Part shown: positions 25,309-37,552 of the stretch, in pieces
How the letters are laid out: every line of letters starts with the position of its first letter
Numbering within the stretch: the first letter of the stretch is position 1
Assembly: GCA_905250075.1 (NCBI GenBank)
Contig: CAJNOP010000020.1
Location: forward strand, 62,001-126,000
Length of the DNA: 64,000 bases
From: Rotaria sp. Silwood1
Lineage: Eukaryota > Rotifera > Eurotatoria > Philodinida > Philodinidae
Direction: 5' to 3'
The notes under the pieces: model-generated
The model's input: the letters and a program-made list of their open reading frames with translations, nothing else
Database searches by the model: none
Told to the model about the DNA's origin: nothing
Program-made: the position numbers and the translations under genes

Positions 25309-25556
25309 CCCATGTAAAAAAGGTGACTCAAAATTAGATTAAAATCGATTGTTTTCGGATTAATAATCTATTATAATGGAACTATTTTAATCTGATTAAA
25401 ATCAGATTTTTCAGCATCAAAAGAAAAAAGTTATTCTTATTTTAATCTTTTTTAATCCATTTTAATCGATTAAAATAGATTTAAAAAGATTTAAAAAAAA
25501 TAATTTTTTTTTAATGCTGGAAAATCTGATTTTTAGGCGTCTTTTTTTTACATGGG
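25309..25556. mobile_element. 248-bp palindromic MITE-like element
   Basis: The ends are CCCATGTAAAAAAGGTGAC and, inverted, CCCATGTAAAAAAAAGACGC. Inside, TTAATC/GATTAA words form further palindromic pairs, including CCATTTTAATCGATTAAAAT near 25458. There is no open frame. The whole sequence can fold back on itself. Confidence 0.6.
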
Positions 25557-25701
25557 GAATACACCTATTGCTAGTGCAAGAACTAATACAAGACCTAAAC
25601 AAAAAGAAATCTAATGATAGCCAATTCTTAAAAATATTATATGTCATATACTACAGGTTTTTTTGAAGATTATTAATTTGTTGCTGAAGATGATCATTAT
25701 G

Positions 25702-26285
25702 TTATTGAAGAGAATGAATAATCGAACTACAGTTGTTCAACATCAACACCAAGCTACTTCGCTCATCTTGAAGCTGTTGTACGATTGCTTCTAAATCATT
25801 CACTTGATTTTGTAGAGGACCTAATTGATTGTATGATGACGGTGCAATATTCTGACAAAGAATAGAAATATTATTCATAAAATGTTGACTAAAATTATTT
25901 TATATAAACTTGAACAAGAACACATTGTTAGTAAGTGTTAGAAAAACGATGTAGCAATTCTTAATTCAGTTGTATATTGATCGGCTTCGTTTTGTAATAA
26001 TATCCCATATTCTTCTAGATATTTTGAAATTACAGTATTTTGATTTGATTGTATGATCTGAAGATTATTATACTACACATTTAGAGCATTACTATTATTT
26101 AGATAGATAGAACAGTCGTTCAACTTACTGGCTACGTTTAATATTGTGCACTTAGATTGAAATAAGTATTATATAAATCACAGATTTGAGCAAGACAAAA
26201 CTGTTTGTCAAATATTTCCAGTCATAATAGTATAAACTGCTGTTCTTTCTTTCTCATTAACCTATAATTTAATTGATGAAGCCAT
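25702..26285 (-). pseudogene. Degenerate coiled-coil protein gene
   Basis: Coding-like segments in order on the minus strand start with ATG at 26285. They read VNEKERTAVYTIMTG, IFDKQFCLAQICDLYNTYF in another frame, VISKYLEEYGILLQNEADQY, and GPLQNQVNDLEAIVQQLQDE before a stop at 25702-25704. Coiled-coil-like sequence (LQQQINNLQ) continues past that stop to about 25660. Plausible splice sites separate some segments, but the in-frame stop early on and the frame change inside one segment point to a broken gene. I do not recognise the family. Confidence 0.45.
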
Positions 26286-26335
26286 GATGAATGTACAAGA
26301 AATTTTCGTGACATTTTTCAAGTATTTGGATCATG

Positions 26336-26583
26336 CCCAGGTCCTATAAAACGGCGTATTAACGACATAAAACGTCGAAAAACGGCGGCGTAGTCCGTCA
26401 TACCAGATTACGGAAGCAAAACCGATGGAAAACGATGGCCGTTTTCTAGCGAGAAAAACGGCTCGTAATACAGTATGACGAATTACGACGAAATAAGGCC
26501 AAAATTAATGCAATAATTCACCGTTTTTCGACGTTTTACGTCTTTAATACACCGTTTCCGACGGTCGGAATGATCGACCTGGG
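26336..26583. mobile_element. 248-bp terminal-inverted-repeat element rich in CG
   Basis: The ends are CCCAGGTC and GACCTGGG, followed inward by a long inverted match that includes GACATAAAACGTCGAAAAAC on one side and GACGTAAAACGTCGAAAAAC (inverted) on the other. The CpG-rich, evenly composed interior stands out sharply from the AT-rich surroundings, as in a recent insertion. No coding capacity. Confidence 0.65.
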
Positions 26584-27197
26584 TGTAAACAAAGAAATAT
26601 TGTTTTTTTTTTTATTTGCACGATTTATATTGTTAACAATAGATAATAGCATTGTGCTCATAGAATGTTTATCTTTTTCAGTGTTCCTAGTGATATAGAT
26701 AACTGACTCGTTGATTTAATGGATTCATTTAATCAAATACGATAATATTGCAGTTAAACCAAATATTGTCTACAATTATCTACTTTTCTTTTCACAGTAA
26801 ACCATGATATGATAACGTGTTGCAAATTATCATATTAATAAGAAAGACTGTTCCTTAATTGAAATATCTTCTTCTGTCAAATCGAGTTTCTAGAGAAAAG
26901 CATCTACTTTAAATACAGTCTAAACTTTTTCATTAATGAATTTTCTAACAAGCAATTGTATTCCTTTCTTCCCATTTTGACGCTATCTTTATTTATATGT
27001 TCAAAATAAAATTTTCAACTTTTCGCTAACTATAAAGTAATTTTTATTTATTTTCCTTTTTTCGTAAATTTCATTCTAAAAGATCTATTGAAAAAATTAA
27101 TAATATTCATTAGATTCTATATTTCAATCGATTTGTTATTTAATTATATATTGCATTATTATTTATCCTCAAAACAATTCAAAACTAAACATGATTT
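26584..27197. other. Innexin 3' flank
   Basis: No gene seen. An AATAAA on the minus strand at 27045-27050 is a possible innexin polyadenylation signal, about 150 nt past the stop. Confidence 0.35.
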
Positions 27198-29776
27198 CTA
27201 AACTTGTTCATTTTGTTCACGATTTCTTGATTCTAACATATATCTTGTATCCAATAATCCAATACTAAGATTTGAATGTTCTCCTGAATATTTTCGTTTT
27301 GAGTCTATTATTTCATCAGATTTATCAGACGTTGATGATGTACTTGATGAATTTTGATTAATAGATTGATAATGTACAGGATGTTTTCGAAATTCAAAAT
27401 AAGTATCTTCAGCATTTTTAGCATCATGTTCACCATATTTCATTATATAAGTTGACCATAATTGTTCTATTATTTCTTGTACAACAAAATCTGATGCATT
27501 AGCTGCTAATAAACGTATGAAAAAATAACCATCAGCTTCTAAATAATCATTTAAAAAAGCATCAAGTAGTGTTCTATGTACATGATCGCCCATATCTCGT
27601 GAAACATGTTTAAAATCAAAACGAAAACGTGGAATTTCTGGTCGAGATGTACGTGCAAGACGACAATGTATAAAATTAAATTGTTGATGTGATGAACCAA
27701 GACGTACACTCCATAATATAAGTGCATATATATTACATATTAAAACAAATACATACCAAATCCATAATAATGTAAATATTTGCTAAAATAAGATAAATTT
27801 AATTTTTATTACAGAATATATTGCAGATTATTTGACTTGAATATCGATTAGGATATTTGTTTGTTTAAAATGTTATGATGTAAAAGTATATTGTTCTTAT
27901 TCTACTAATGTTAGTAATAATGTATATATATAAAAAAGAAATTTGATAAGTTTTATGAATAAAGATAAAATTTCTATAATAACAGTTTTAACTAGAATTT
28001 CAAAATATGAGCCATTGATAATACAGAAAAAAAAAATATTATGTAACATTTTTCTATTTTTATTGCCTACTAAACTATTTTCACTGTTATTTTCATAGAT
28101 CTACAAAGAAAAAAGATATGTAATATAACTAGTTCAAAGTTTTATAAAATTTACTAAACTATATTGAATTTAATAATATGTTTAGATAATGAATAATTTG
28201 CAAGAAATAAACAAATTTTATTTTCGTAGTTTTTATAATCATCTGTGTAATCAATAATGAAATTTATTTGAAAGAACATAGCACAAAAATAAGTAAAAGA
28301 ACTCAATGGTTTAATAGAATACAAAGCTGTATAGTAAACGATGGATGTAGACCTAAATGAGATCAGTTGTTTTTACTCCCGGTAGGGCCGAGACCATCTT
28401 GCTCATAATCTCTTACAAAATTACAATATTGTCCTACACATATATATGTATGTAACTTTTATTATTCGAAGAATTCAAAAACTTTGTGACATGTTTCTTC
28501 ATGTATACGTAATAAATCATACAAAAAAAGAAAAAGAACTAAATAATTACTATTCTTTAACGTTTAAGCTCAACCACTATTCTAATATTATTATTTACAA
28601 ATGGTTTAAAATGATGTCATTTTTGTTTGTTTGAAACAAAACTAAAGAGTGTGTTTATTAGTTGATCTATTAGTCACTAAGCAATAAAAGAAATATTCAT
28701 TTATTTTTATACCTGATTAAAAAGGTTTACAGTTAATACACATTGAACAGTAATTCTTTGTAATGGTTCTCCACCACGTAATGGTTCACGTACATTAAAA
28801 TCACAGAATGTTTCTCTAGGAAAATATTTTGATTCTGGTTGATTAAGACCATATCGAAATAATTTGACACTCTCATAACCAAATTTTAAAAAATTTGTAC
28901 CAAGAAAAAGACCTAGTAACCATATTTGTAACACAACATTCAATATATAGTAGACTCTTGTAAATATAAAAAGTAACACTTTTTTTTTAATCTTTTTTTA
29001 AAGTAAAAACTTTTTCACTTACTTAATAAATATATAAAGTGCAATAAAATAATTTCCTAAAAATTTTCCTGTCATACAACAAAGTAATTGAAAAACTTTT
29101 TTCAATAATGATGTTTGTCGTTTTTCCGCATCAGTTTGTCGGCGTGCATCATCAACATACATATCAATTGTATCAACAATATATTTTATTAAATGATCAC
29201 GATCATCAAAATCTTTGACGGTTTTTGTGTCACCAGATGCTTCAATTAGATCAAGAAGATCAATACCTGAACGAACACTTAATGCACGCCAAAGTAAACG
29301 TGGTAAATAAAAAAATAATGCCATTAATAAAATAATAAATGGTGTCCATTGATAATAATTCAATACGCGACTTTTCCTATAAGAACAAAATAAAAACATA
29401 AAATGATTACATTATCTCTCTTTAATTATCATTGAATTTTAATTCTTATATTTCTTCTGTCTCCCGAAGAAAAATCATATAACCTGTTATCTATTGAATT
29501 TGACATTGGTTCATTCGGATCTAATCTATATGAACCCGTAATAAAACAAATATAGTTCGTATAATTAATATAAGCTGAACGAAAATTAGCTCGATTCCAG
29601 CATGATATTAGTGATGATATTGTATTAGTTGTTAAATGTGAACCTGATATAACAGCAAGTACAATGAGTCCATAAACAGTATATTTCCTATTAAGACGAT
29701 CAATATCATCATCATCTGATGGTTGTGTATGAAAGAAAATTGTTCCACAAAATGTAAATATATACAAATGATCCAT
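27198..29776 (-). CDS. Innexin (invertebrate gap-junction channel)
   Basis: Exons 29484-29776, 29023-29376, 28713-28956 and 27198-27782 join in frame to 491 residues. Innexins have four membrane helices and oligomerise into gap junctions or hemichannels. Landmarks: DRLNRKYTV before TM1; first extracellular loop with two cysteines (ISCWNRANF and YTNYICF); the family signature YYQWTPF at the start of TM2 (about residues 105-111); and a cytoplasmic loop. The second extracellular loop also has two cysteines (ETFCDFNVREP and TVQCVLTVNLFNQ). TM4 comes next, around FTLLWIWYVFVLICNIYALI, with a long polar C-terminal tail ending NREQNEQV. Length is at the long end for innexins because of the tail. The donor of exon 1 gives phase 2, and exon 2 starts at an acceptor that restores Arg. 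A second, similar first exon lies at 37266-37552 in the same orientation. Confidence 0.96.
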
Positions 29777-32700
29777 TCTTTAGTTTGAAAATTTTTTTTA
29801 CGATAATAATACACAAAAAATAATATTCCGAAATGAATAAGAACTAAGAAATATAAGCGCATGCACCAGATGGAAATTGTTTTCTGTCCTATTACTTTAT
29901 ATTTATAAATTTCATCCAAGCGAGAACATGTATGTAAGTATTTATCTTACACCCACGAAGAATTGATCAATTGGGACCTGAGAAAAGTGTCATAGAGAAG
30001 AGAGACAGAGAGAGAGAAAAAACGTCTGGTAACAAACAACTCAAGGACGATTTATATAAAATTGTTTGGCACTAATAAGAACACGTAACACTTTTATAGA
30101 TAGACGTGTCGAGAAAGTTAGTTTTTTGTCATTTGATGACAAATATACACATACAGAGATAAACTTTATGAGTTTACCTATAAATAAGAACAATAGAAAT
30201 CATCTATCTTTTTAGAAGTATTGTTAATTGATGTATAAAAATTTAAAATGAATTATGGATTGAATTTTTCTCTTAAAATATCCGATGAATATTTTCTTTT
30301 TTTTTGCAAAGCCTTCGGCACATGAGAAGGCCTTGCCATCATAAAAACTTAATATAGATGACTGATTATAAAGGACATACCAAAATCCTTAATTTTTTTT
30401 CGATTTCATCGTATGAAATACTAGCATTTCATCAATAAATTCTTGTATTCTGTGAAAAGTGTTACTACGATGAAGTATCAATTAATCATATTTTGTATGA
30501 TTTAATACATTTTATAATAAAGATATTTGTTTTGTGAAATATTTTTATTAGCTATAGCAGCGTAGAAAAATGAAATAAATATTTAGTAACAAAATAACTA
30601 GCACAACAAGGCATTGTATCAAATCAATTTTGTTGAGGGTAGCAACAGATATGATTTTTTTTAAGGGACACAATAGAAGTCCCGGAATCTTGTAATATGT
30701 CAAATAATCAAAGAAAAAGAAACAAATTAAATAGAAATGAATTTGTTATTCATACCGTTAGTAAGGATTCCATTGTAGATAGAAAAAAGTTTTCTCGTTG
30801 AAAGATGATTAGTGGAAATTTTTTAGGCTTTACATGAAGGATAGAACAATTTGATATATAATATGAGAAATCTCTTAAAGGTTTAATCAATGTGTTAGTA
30901 GAGGAAAACAAAGACTTTTTAGGTCTCATTTAATGTTTCATCAATTAGCATAGAACGTGTAAATGGACTATCTTAATATGATCTAGACTTATGAAAGAAG
31001 AATGCATTTATATAACAATTTTTTTTGTCATTAGAATTTATACAAATGTACGAAGTAGATAGAATGAAAACCTAAAAGCAGAACACCTCCTATTATCTTA
31101 AATTGTTTTTATATATCTTTATGTTAAAATCCTATTGTAAAATAGTGTGAATATTATAATTATAAGAATTCGATCAATAAATTTAGCTTTGGTTTTAATT
31201 TAATTTGGCATTGGTCAAGTTTTTTTTATCCAACAGATAGTTGCCAGATCTTCTGAAATACCAGAAAAAATTCCGATTTTTTATATTTTTTGCAAATTGT
31301 GCTATTTTTCCATTCAAGCTTTTTTGAGTTTGGTCATAACTTCTAAATAAATTCCTTCCAGTGCTTAATGCATCTTTGTTCTGCAACGATAATTATTATA
31401 TACTAATGAACTTGAAGACTACTAACAGTATATGCTGATTCGAATTGAAAGCCTTTCCGAACTAAATTGAGTTGACTGTAAAATGATAATTCTAACTTGT
31501 TAAATTGGATTAGATTTAACTCTGAATAATTGATTTCAGAATTTGGATATGAGTAAAAATGAGATAGAAAAAGAAAACCAAACTATGTCAGTAACAATTT
31601 AAACATAAAATGCTAATGGAGGAAAACATGTCTCAATGAAAAGAGAAAATATATGTATTTAAGTATCAAATACCAACTTTTCAAATTATACCGTTTCTAT
31701 CGGGCAATTCTGTCAATGTACATATTTACACTTTCGCATCTTGACTATTTATTTGGATAAATGTATAAAATGTGAATCTTTTCTTCAACTTCTCAATGTT
31801 TCTATACTCATGAATGACTCATACACATCAAAATTTCATCTAATATTGTTCTTTTCGAAACGTATTCATTTCTTTTTAAAATCTCACATTTTATTTCCAT
31901 TTACGATATAAATTCTCATTTTGTTATCAAAATTTGATATCAATATACTCGGTAGACACTAATAAATCATAACATGTTGTTCTCATTTGTTAGCCATTCA
32001 ACTCCCATGTGATTGGTATCCAACCAAATACAATATAATGGTCCCAATGGTTTTTTTTATACAAATCATTCTATATTGAATAACAATAGAATAAGAAACT
32101 CATTTTGTTTTCTTTTATTTCACACCATCCTCATAGAATCATTTTTTCGAAATCAATGGAGATATCATAAATTCTACACAACATCTAATCATCTCAATCC
32201 AAGGACCGCTGAGAAAAATTCACACCTGTGAACACATTTGATATTGAAATTTTTGTGAAATGCACAGATAAATTATACTATAGTCCTTTGGTCCGAAATT
32301 CAGGTTAAAATTTTGATATTATAGTTATAGAGGCCAAGATCCACTACAATTACTTCTATTTTGAAAGGCAATAGAATTTAATTAATTTCTCTTATTTGAA
32401 TAGTTATAAAATAAGTGGAAATTTATTTACGAACTGACTATTCACCAACTATTAATGATAATTCATTATCAGAGAAATCTTATACATCATATTAAGAATG
32501 CAAAGAATTGCTGATAAAGTCGACAAAAAAGGAAGAAGATGAAAATGTTGATATGAAAAAAGAGAAAAACAATAACAGTGAATAGCTTTCACTAAACATA
32601 CATATCGGAAACAGCACTTCTGAACGAACGAAGCAACCTCTTTAGATGTCAAATTGCTTTTTGAATGAGACGATATTGATTTGATGAGTGCTAGTAAGTG

Positions 32701-33080
32701 AAATAAAAGTTGAGAATGACATAGCTTGGCGGAACTCCATTCTTGAGATATCGACATTTTTGTTGGATTTTTCTACAGAAAGCTGCAGTCAAGTAAAAAT
32801 TGACTTTCGACTTCAAGCATTGCACGAACAAATTACTTAATAAAATTAGTTTATTGTGCAACTAATATTTTATTTTTGGAAATGAAAATATATGAGCAAA
32901 ATTTGCTTTTACATATGAGAGAATTCTGAATATTGAATATCGTCTAGGTCGAAAAGCGATTTAATATCTGAACAAGTTGCCTTATTAATTATCAGAATGT
33001 TTGATAAATAATAAAGATGTTACTTTTTTGTATGTAGAAATCCATTGTCATCTATATAAAGTATATTGTTAATAATATCA
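29777..33080. other. Intergenic (or intron, if the distal innexin exon is used)
   Basis: No gene recognised. A GA-rich run (about 30000-30020) lies in the presumed innexin promoter. A single arm of the repeat seen at 10.1-10.5 kb lies at about 32665-32860. Confidence 0.45.
32665..32860 (+). repeat. Related arm of the 10.1-10.5 kb foldback family
   Basis: Shares, in order, GACGATATTGATTTGATGAG (against GACGATGTTGATTTGATAAG near 10090), CTTGAGATATCGACATTTTT, TTTTTCTACAGAAAGCT, GACTTTCGACTTCAAGCATT, and TTGTGCAACTAATATTT (against TTGTGCAACTAGTATTT near 10271). Diverged, with no coding capacity. Confidence 0.5.
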
Positions 33081-34004
33081 CCGGGTGTTGCAAAAGTTTT
33101 GCGACATTTTTTGTTTTGCATGTAACTCCGTTCAGAAACATGAACATAAATTGATCTTTTTCTCAAAAGATGCGCCATCAAATTCTCTACAAACTTCTAT
33201 TCGTCTTAGTTTATAACAATAGAATTGAACTTCTTTTATAGGTCGCATATTATGATTATGTGAAATGACCCTACTTCCCACACACTTTTTTTCTGCTTTT
33301 CCAACAATCTTTTCGAAGTTATAAACAGGCACATGAGAGACTTTCTATTTGTAATTTGAATGTTTATCGAATGCTCTTTCAGAATTATTTGTAAGCGCTT
33401 GATCGCCATCTATGTTTGTCTAAAAACTATAATCTGTCTGAGCTACCATAACGAAAACAGTCTTCTTGATGCTATTCGGATCTTTCCTCCGGCTGAATTG
33501 GTTTTCGAGCGTTGTCTGAACTCTACATAGAAAGAGAAATCAATTTTCTACAAAATACTGCAAAAATAAAAACGATTCAGTCATAGATGATATTTCTAGA
33601 GTGCTTTCTTTGAAAAGAAAAAACAGACATGAAAATTGCGCTTTTTTCAAAATATGGTCGTGCGTCAAACCAAAGGAATGAGCATTGAAAAACTTCGTAT
33701 ATATAAGCAATCGACAGAGGATTTCAAGAGCTATCTAGTGTTATATAATGTTCTAAGAATCAAATATTCACTTCTATAAAAAGAATAAATTACTGAAAAA
33801 CGTGTGGGAAGTAGGCTCATTTCACATAATCATAATATGCGACCTATAAAAGAAGTTCAGTTCTATTGTTCTAAACTAAGACGAATAGAAGTTTGTAGAG
33901 AATTTGATGGCGCATCTTTTGAGAAAAAGATCAATTTATGTTCATGTTTCTGAACAGAGTTACATGCAAAACAAAAAATGTCGCAAAACTTTTGCAACAC
34001 CCGG
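33081..34004. mobile_element. 924-bp element with arms of about 210 bp (terminal inverted repeats)
   Basis: The left arm 33081 to about 33290 begins CCGGGTGTTGCAAAAGTTTT; the right arm from about 33797 to 34004 ends with its reverse complement and matches through the CTACTTCCCACAC word. The arms are very similar, differing at scattered bases. The 500-bp interior has no long open frame and I see no transposase remnant I can name. Flanks read AATATCA on the left and TATATCG on the right, so a target duplication is not clear. Confidence 0.75.
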
Positions 34005-35307
34005 TATATCGTGATGTAGTCTGGTGTTCTGTAGCAAACATCTAAGTATGGTGATAAAATAATAAAAAATCGCTTCAGCAAAATTGATTACACAAACCAT
34101 TCCTTAACTTTAATTTGCCCTCAAAGAACTATGATGATCATTGTTCTATAACAACTAATTGTTTTATATTCTTGTATATTTTTAATATGACATGAAAGTA
34201 ATAATTCACAGAAGAAATAGGAAAATACAAGACGAGAGAGAATAAGACATAAAGCAGAAATAATAATGTATACTTTAAATAAAGAGAAAAGAGAAACAAA
34301 TCAGTAACAAATTATGAAAATAATCAAACACAACTCTATTTGTTTATTTATTATTAGCACACAAGAAAAATCATTTCAGAATAAATTTAGATAATATATC
34401 AATATGAACAATCTTTGAAACATTAAACCGTAAAATCAGATCATCAGAGAAATTCTCTAGTTGTATAAACGCTAACGAAAAATGACAATTAGTCTCTATG
34501 TAGAATCGATCATATGTTTAACTGAAGCGTGGTTCCTATTTCACTTATCACAAAACTCAATTTCCAGATAAATGATTCAATCACATACAATACTGCATTA
34601 GGATGAGAGTGGCATGTGATAAATGAAGATTTATTTCTTAGAATAGATTCTTAGATGATCTGGCTGATAAACAATAATGAAATGTCGGCATTCACATTTT
34701 GAATTTATCGAGATATTACGAAAACTATATTCATTGTCGAATATTGGAAACTGCAGCAGACAGAAGCTTCAAGAAAAGAAAACATTATAGAACATTATGG
34801 GAAATTTACAAAGTAACTAGGATTTACTCACATGTAAGCCTTCATGTTCAATTAGGAGAGTGAGCCAGACAAAGGTATTTACATTCATGCCTAATGTTTG
34901 GTGTCCTTGAAGAAATTGTTAGTTATTTTCTCGACCTTGCTGAATTATTTCTCCATAACGCTAAGAAAATTCTTTTTTTTTTGCCGACTTTATTTTTCGG
35001 TATTGCGATTAATTGTCATAGCGCCTAGTTGTCACTACGACTAATGGATGTCATCTAATCGCCGTGGATTCTCAGAAGATAATTGTCTGTGTCGACTAGA
35101 AAGACAAATTATTAAGGTCTTAAAGAACCTTCTTTGTATATCTGCTATCTTCATATTAGATCTAAAACCTATAATTAAAATCTTTATTTCTCTATCAATG
35201 TATAGAAACTTAAATCGTCTTTTTTCGTGTACTTTTTTTCATTTTATCTTTGCTGAAAAAGTAGTTAACGTAAAAACGTTAATCTTCTAAGAACTACAGG
35301 CATTATA
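34005..35307. other. Between two terminal-inverted-repeat elements
   Basis: Nothing recognised: AT-rich sequence with stops in all frames and no splice-consistent coding blocks. Confidence 0.4.
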
Positions 35308-35849
35308 CAGAGTGATACAAAAGTAACAGGACAAATAATTTTTCTTCATTGAACGTAGTAAGTTAAAGCTCATATTCATACCACATACACTAGGTGACCT
35401 AATTCAAAGATACGGCATATGATCAGTGTTTAAGTGCAGTAAATTGTTAAAAGTGTACAAATATATTGCGACTAAAACTAAGAAAACACGATTGACAATT
35501 ATACATCAGATATCTCAACATATATTGTCTGAAATTCTCTATCAGTATTTATATGTGTGCTTCACTATTAAAAATACTTCAAAGATACGTATTATTGTGA
35601 ATGGCATTTTCTAGTTTTAATTGCTTTAATAAAAGTTTTGGTAGAATTCGGATTGGTTTTCTTACTTTTGACTGCTCTATGTTTGTACGCTTTTAAACAA
35701 AGTACTACACTTAGACACTGATCATATGCTGCATCTTTGAATTAGGTCACCTAGTATATGTGGTATAAATATGAGCTTTAACTTACTATGTTCAAATATA
35801 GAAAAAAAATTGAAAAAATTATTTGTCCTGTTACTTTTGGGTCACTCTG
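35308..35849. mobile_element. 542-bp Tc1/mariner-type non-autonomous element with TA duplication
   Basis: It begins CAGAGTGATACAAAAGTAAC and ends with the inverted form (…GTTACTTTTGGGTCACTCTG), flanked on both sides by TA (35306-35307 and 35850-35851). The inverted arms run about 158 bp inward and contain the shared word GGTGACCTAATTCAAAGAT. The roughly 220-bp interior has no long open frame. TA target duplication with long terminal inverted repeats is typical of Tc1/mariner-mobilised elements. Confidence 0.8.
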
Positions 35850-37265
35850 TATTTAGAAAAAAAAATACAAAACTATTAATCATTATCATGGTTTCATAAT
35901 GAAATAAACTTTTCATCATTTTCACAATACACATCAGCAGCAGTATTAGCTAATTATCGATCAATTATGTTTTTTTTTCTTTTACTTCAAAAGAAGTAAT
36001 AAGATATAAAAAGAACAGCTGACAAAATATTCTTAACTATATCAAATTTCTAACTTTTTTTGTTCAACGAATGTTCATTACAGAAAGTTATTTCAAATAA
36101 TTAGATACATGAACACTGTTCTTTGATGAATAGCCGATTCAGATTATTTTACAATAACTATGCCAATTTTCTATTCAAGTTTATCAATATCACGCATGAC
36201 TGTATTATAATAGACATGAGTTGTACGCATCCGTTATACCTTTATCTGTCCAAATATAACCTAACACAACTAAAAATACATCTGACATATTCAACCTTTG
36301 ATGAAGAAAGGGCAAATAAGGTCACTTTTATGGCCGCGATATTTAAAAAAAAGAGAAAAGCATATTCAGAATCAGTGTTGAAATTTGAGTACAATCAGGT
36401 CGTTTTTTCACCTCAGATGAAGTTCAGACTCATCTGAATGATTCTCTTATGAATTCTATTACTCTCCATGTCAAAATGAGTAAAATATACAGATTGATGC
36501 AATCTTTCATGATCTTTACAAATGTGAAATCAAAGTGACAAAAAAAAAAGTTGCTGATCAACTCTCCAGAAGTCTTTCGAAACATTGAGTTTACAATCTC
36601 AAAGTTTATGAACTTTTCGATGATACCATCGTGTTCTCCATGTCTTAAAAATCTATGCATCTAAATTACTATAAATTCTAGTTGAATTCATCTAGAGATA
36701 GGCACTACGTTCAAATGAATATATAAGTAGATCAGCTCTTTTTTTTGGTTGATGCTTGAAACTTCAATATTTACCAATAAATCAAATTTTTTGTTTTCAT
36801 ATTCGAATAGGACGTGAAAAATTGCACTGAATAATAAATTTTACTAATTGGTTAAACATGTCATTTTCATACAATATTACATTGAGAGCAACAGAACCCA
36901 TATTTTTCCCTAGTTATTTTGTTTCAGAACTTGTCTCGATTTCTCACCGGTTTTATTTCAAACATATTTTTGTACACAATCGAGTGAATTTTAGATTTTC
37001 TCATAAGACTGATAGATTGTTTGATGACTGTCAGAGTTCAATATTAAATTCGTCATCATCATCAAAGTTGACATCTAATGCTATATGAATCAATAGAATT
37101 CTCAACAAAAAAAAAAGAACACTTTTTTTTTCGATAAATACAACTATCTGATTTTATCATTGATGCTAGATATATAGATCTTTTTTTGATAGTATCATGA
37201 ATAACAAAAATAAATAAATAATCTTATCAACAATTTGCCTTCGTATTTTAATTTATTTTTCTTAC
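35850..37265. other. Downstream of the distal innexin exon, no partner exon seen
   Basis: I looked here for the expected second innexin exon (a YYQWxPF signature on the minus strand) and did not find it. Open frames at 36123-36437 and 36430-36660 show no family features. Confidence 0.5.
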
Positions 37266-37552
37266 CGTTGTTCAATATTTTGTGGTATTGTTTTATTTCT
37301 ATCAATATAATATGTTGATGATATATAACATATTTGATTTGTATAATCAACATATGGTTTAATAAAATTAGCTCGACTCCAACATTCAATGCGATCATCA
37401 TCAAATTGTTTCGTTGCTGTTATTGTCGAAAAAAGAACAAGTAAACCAACTGTATATTTATAATTCATCTTATCAAATCCATCATCATCTGATCGTAATG
37501 TTGATAGAAGTACTGTTGGTACAAGTGTTATTAAATAAAGTATATCGACCAT
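37266..37552 (-). CDS. Second innexin first exon (TM1 and extracellular loop 1), orphan or alternative
   Basis: Encodes 95 codons plus two bases from ATG 37552 to a donor (CAACG|GTAAGA). It contains DKMNYKYTV, a membrane helix, and a two-cysteine first loop (IECWSRANF, YTNQICYIS), clearly paralogous to exon 1 of the innexin at 29484-29776. Exon phase is identical (2). If joined to that gene's exon 2 at 29376, the junction codon is CGG, again Arg. No exon 2 of its own is visible before 29.8 kb. It is therefore either the distal alternative first exon of the same gene (intron about 7.9 kb) or a truncated duplicate. The exon itself has no stops or frameshifts. Confidence 0.85.

Noticed and set aside
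28365..28400. GC-richer word (CCCGGTAGGGCCGAGACC) in an innexin intron
   Set aside because: Too short and without cloverleaf or rRNA context to call an RNA gene.
33132..34081. Two similar short minus-strand frames (33132-33332 and 33863-34081)
   Set aside because: They lie in the two inverted arms of the 33.1-34.0 kb element and so read opposite strands of the same repeat; not genes.
36430..36660. Candidate missing exon 2 of the distal innexin
   Set aside because: No YYQWxPF, no helix pattern, no acceptor in the right phase.
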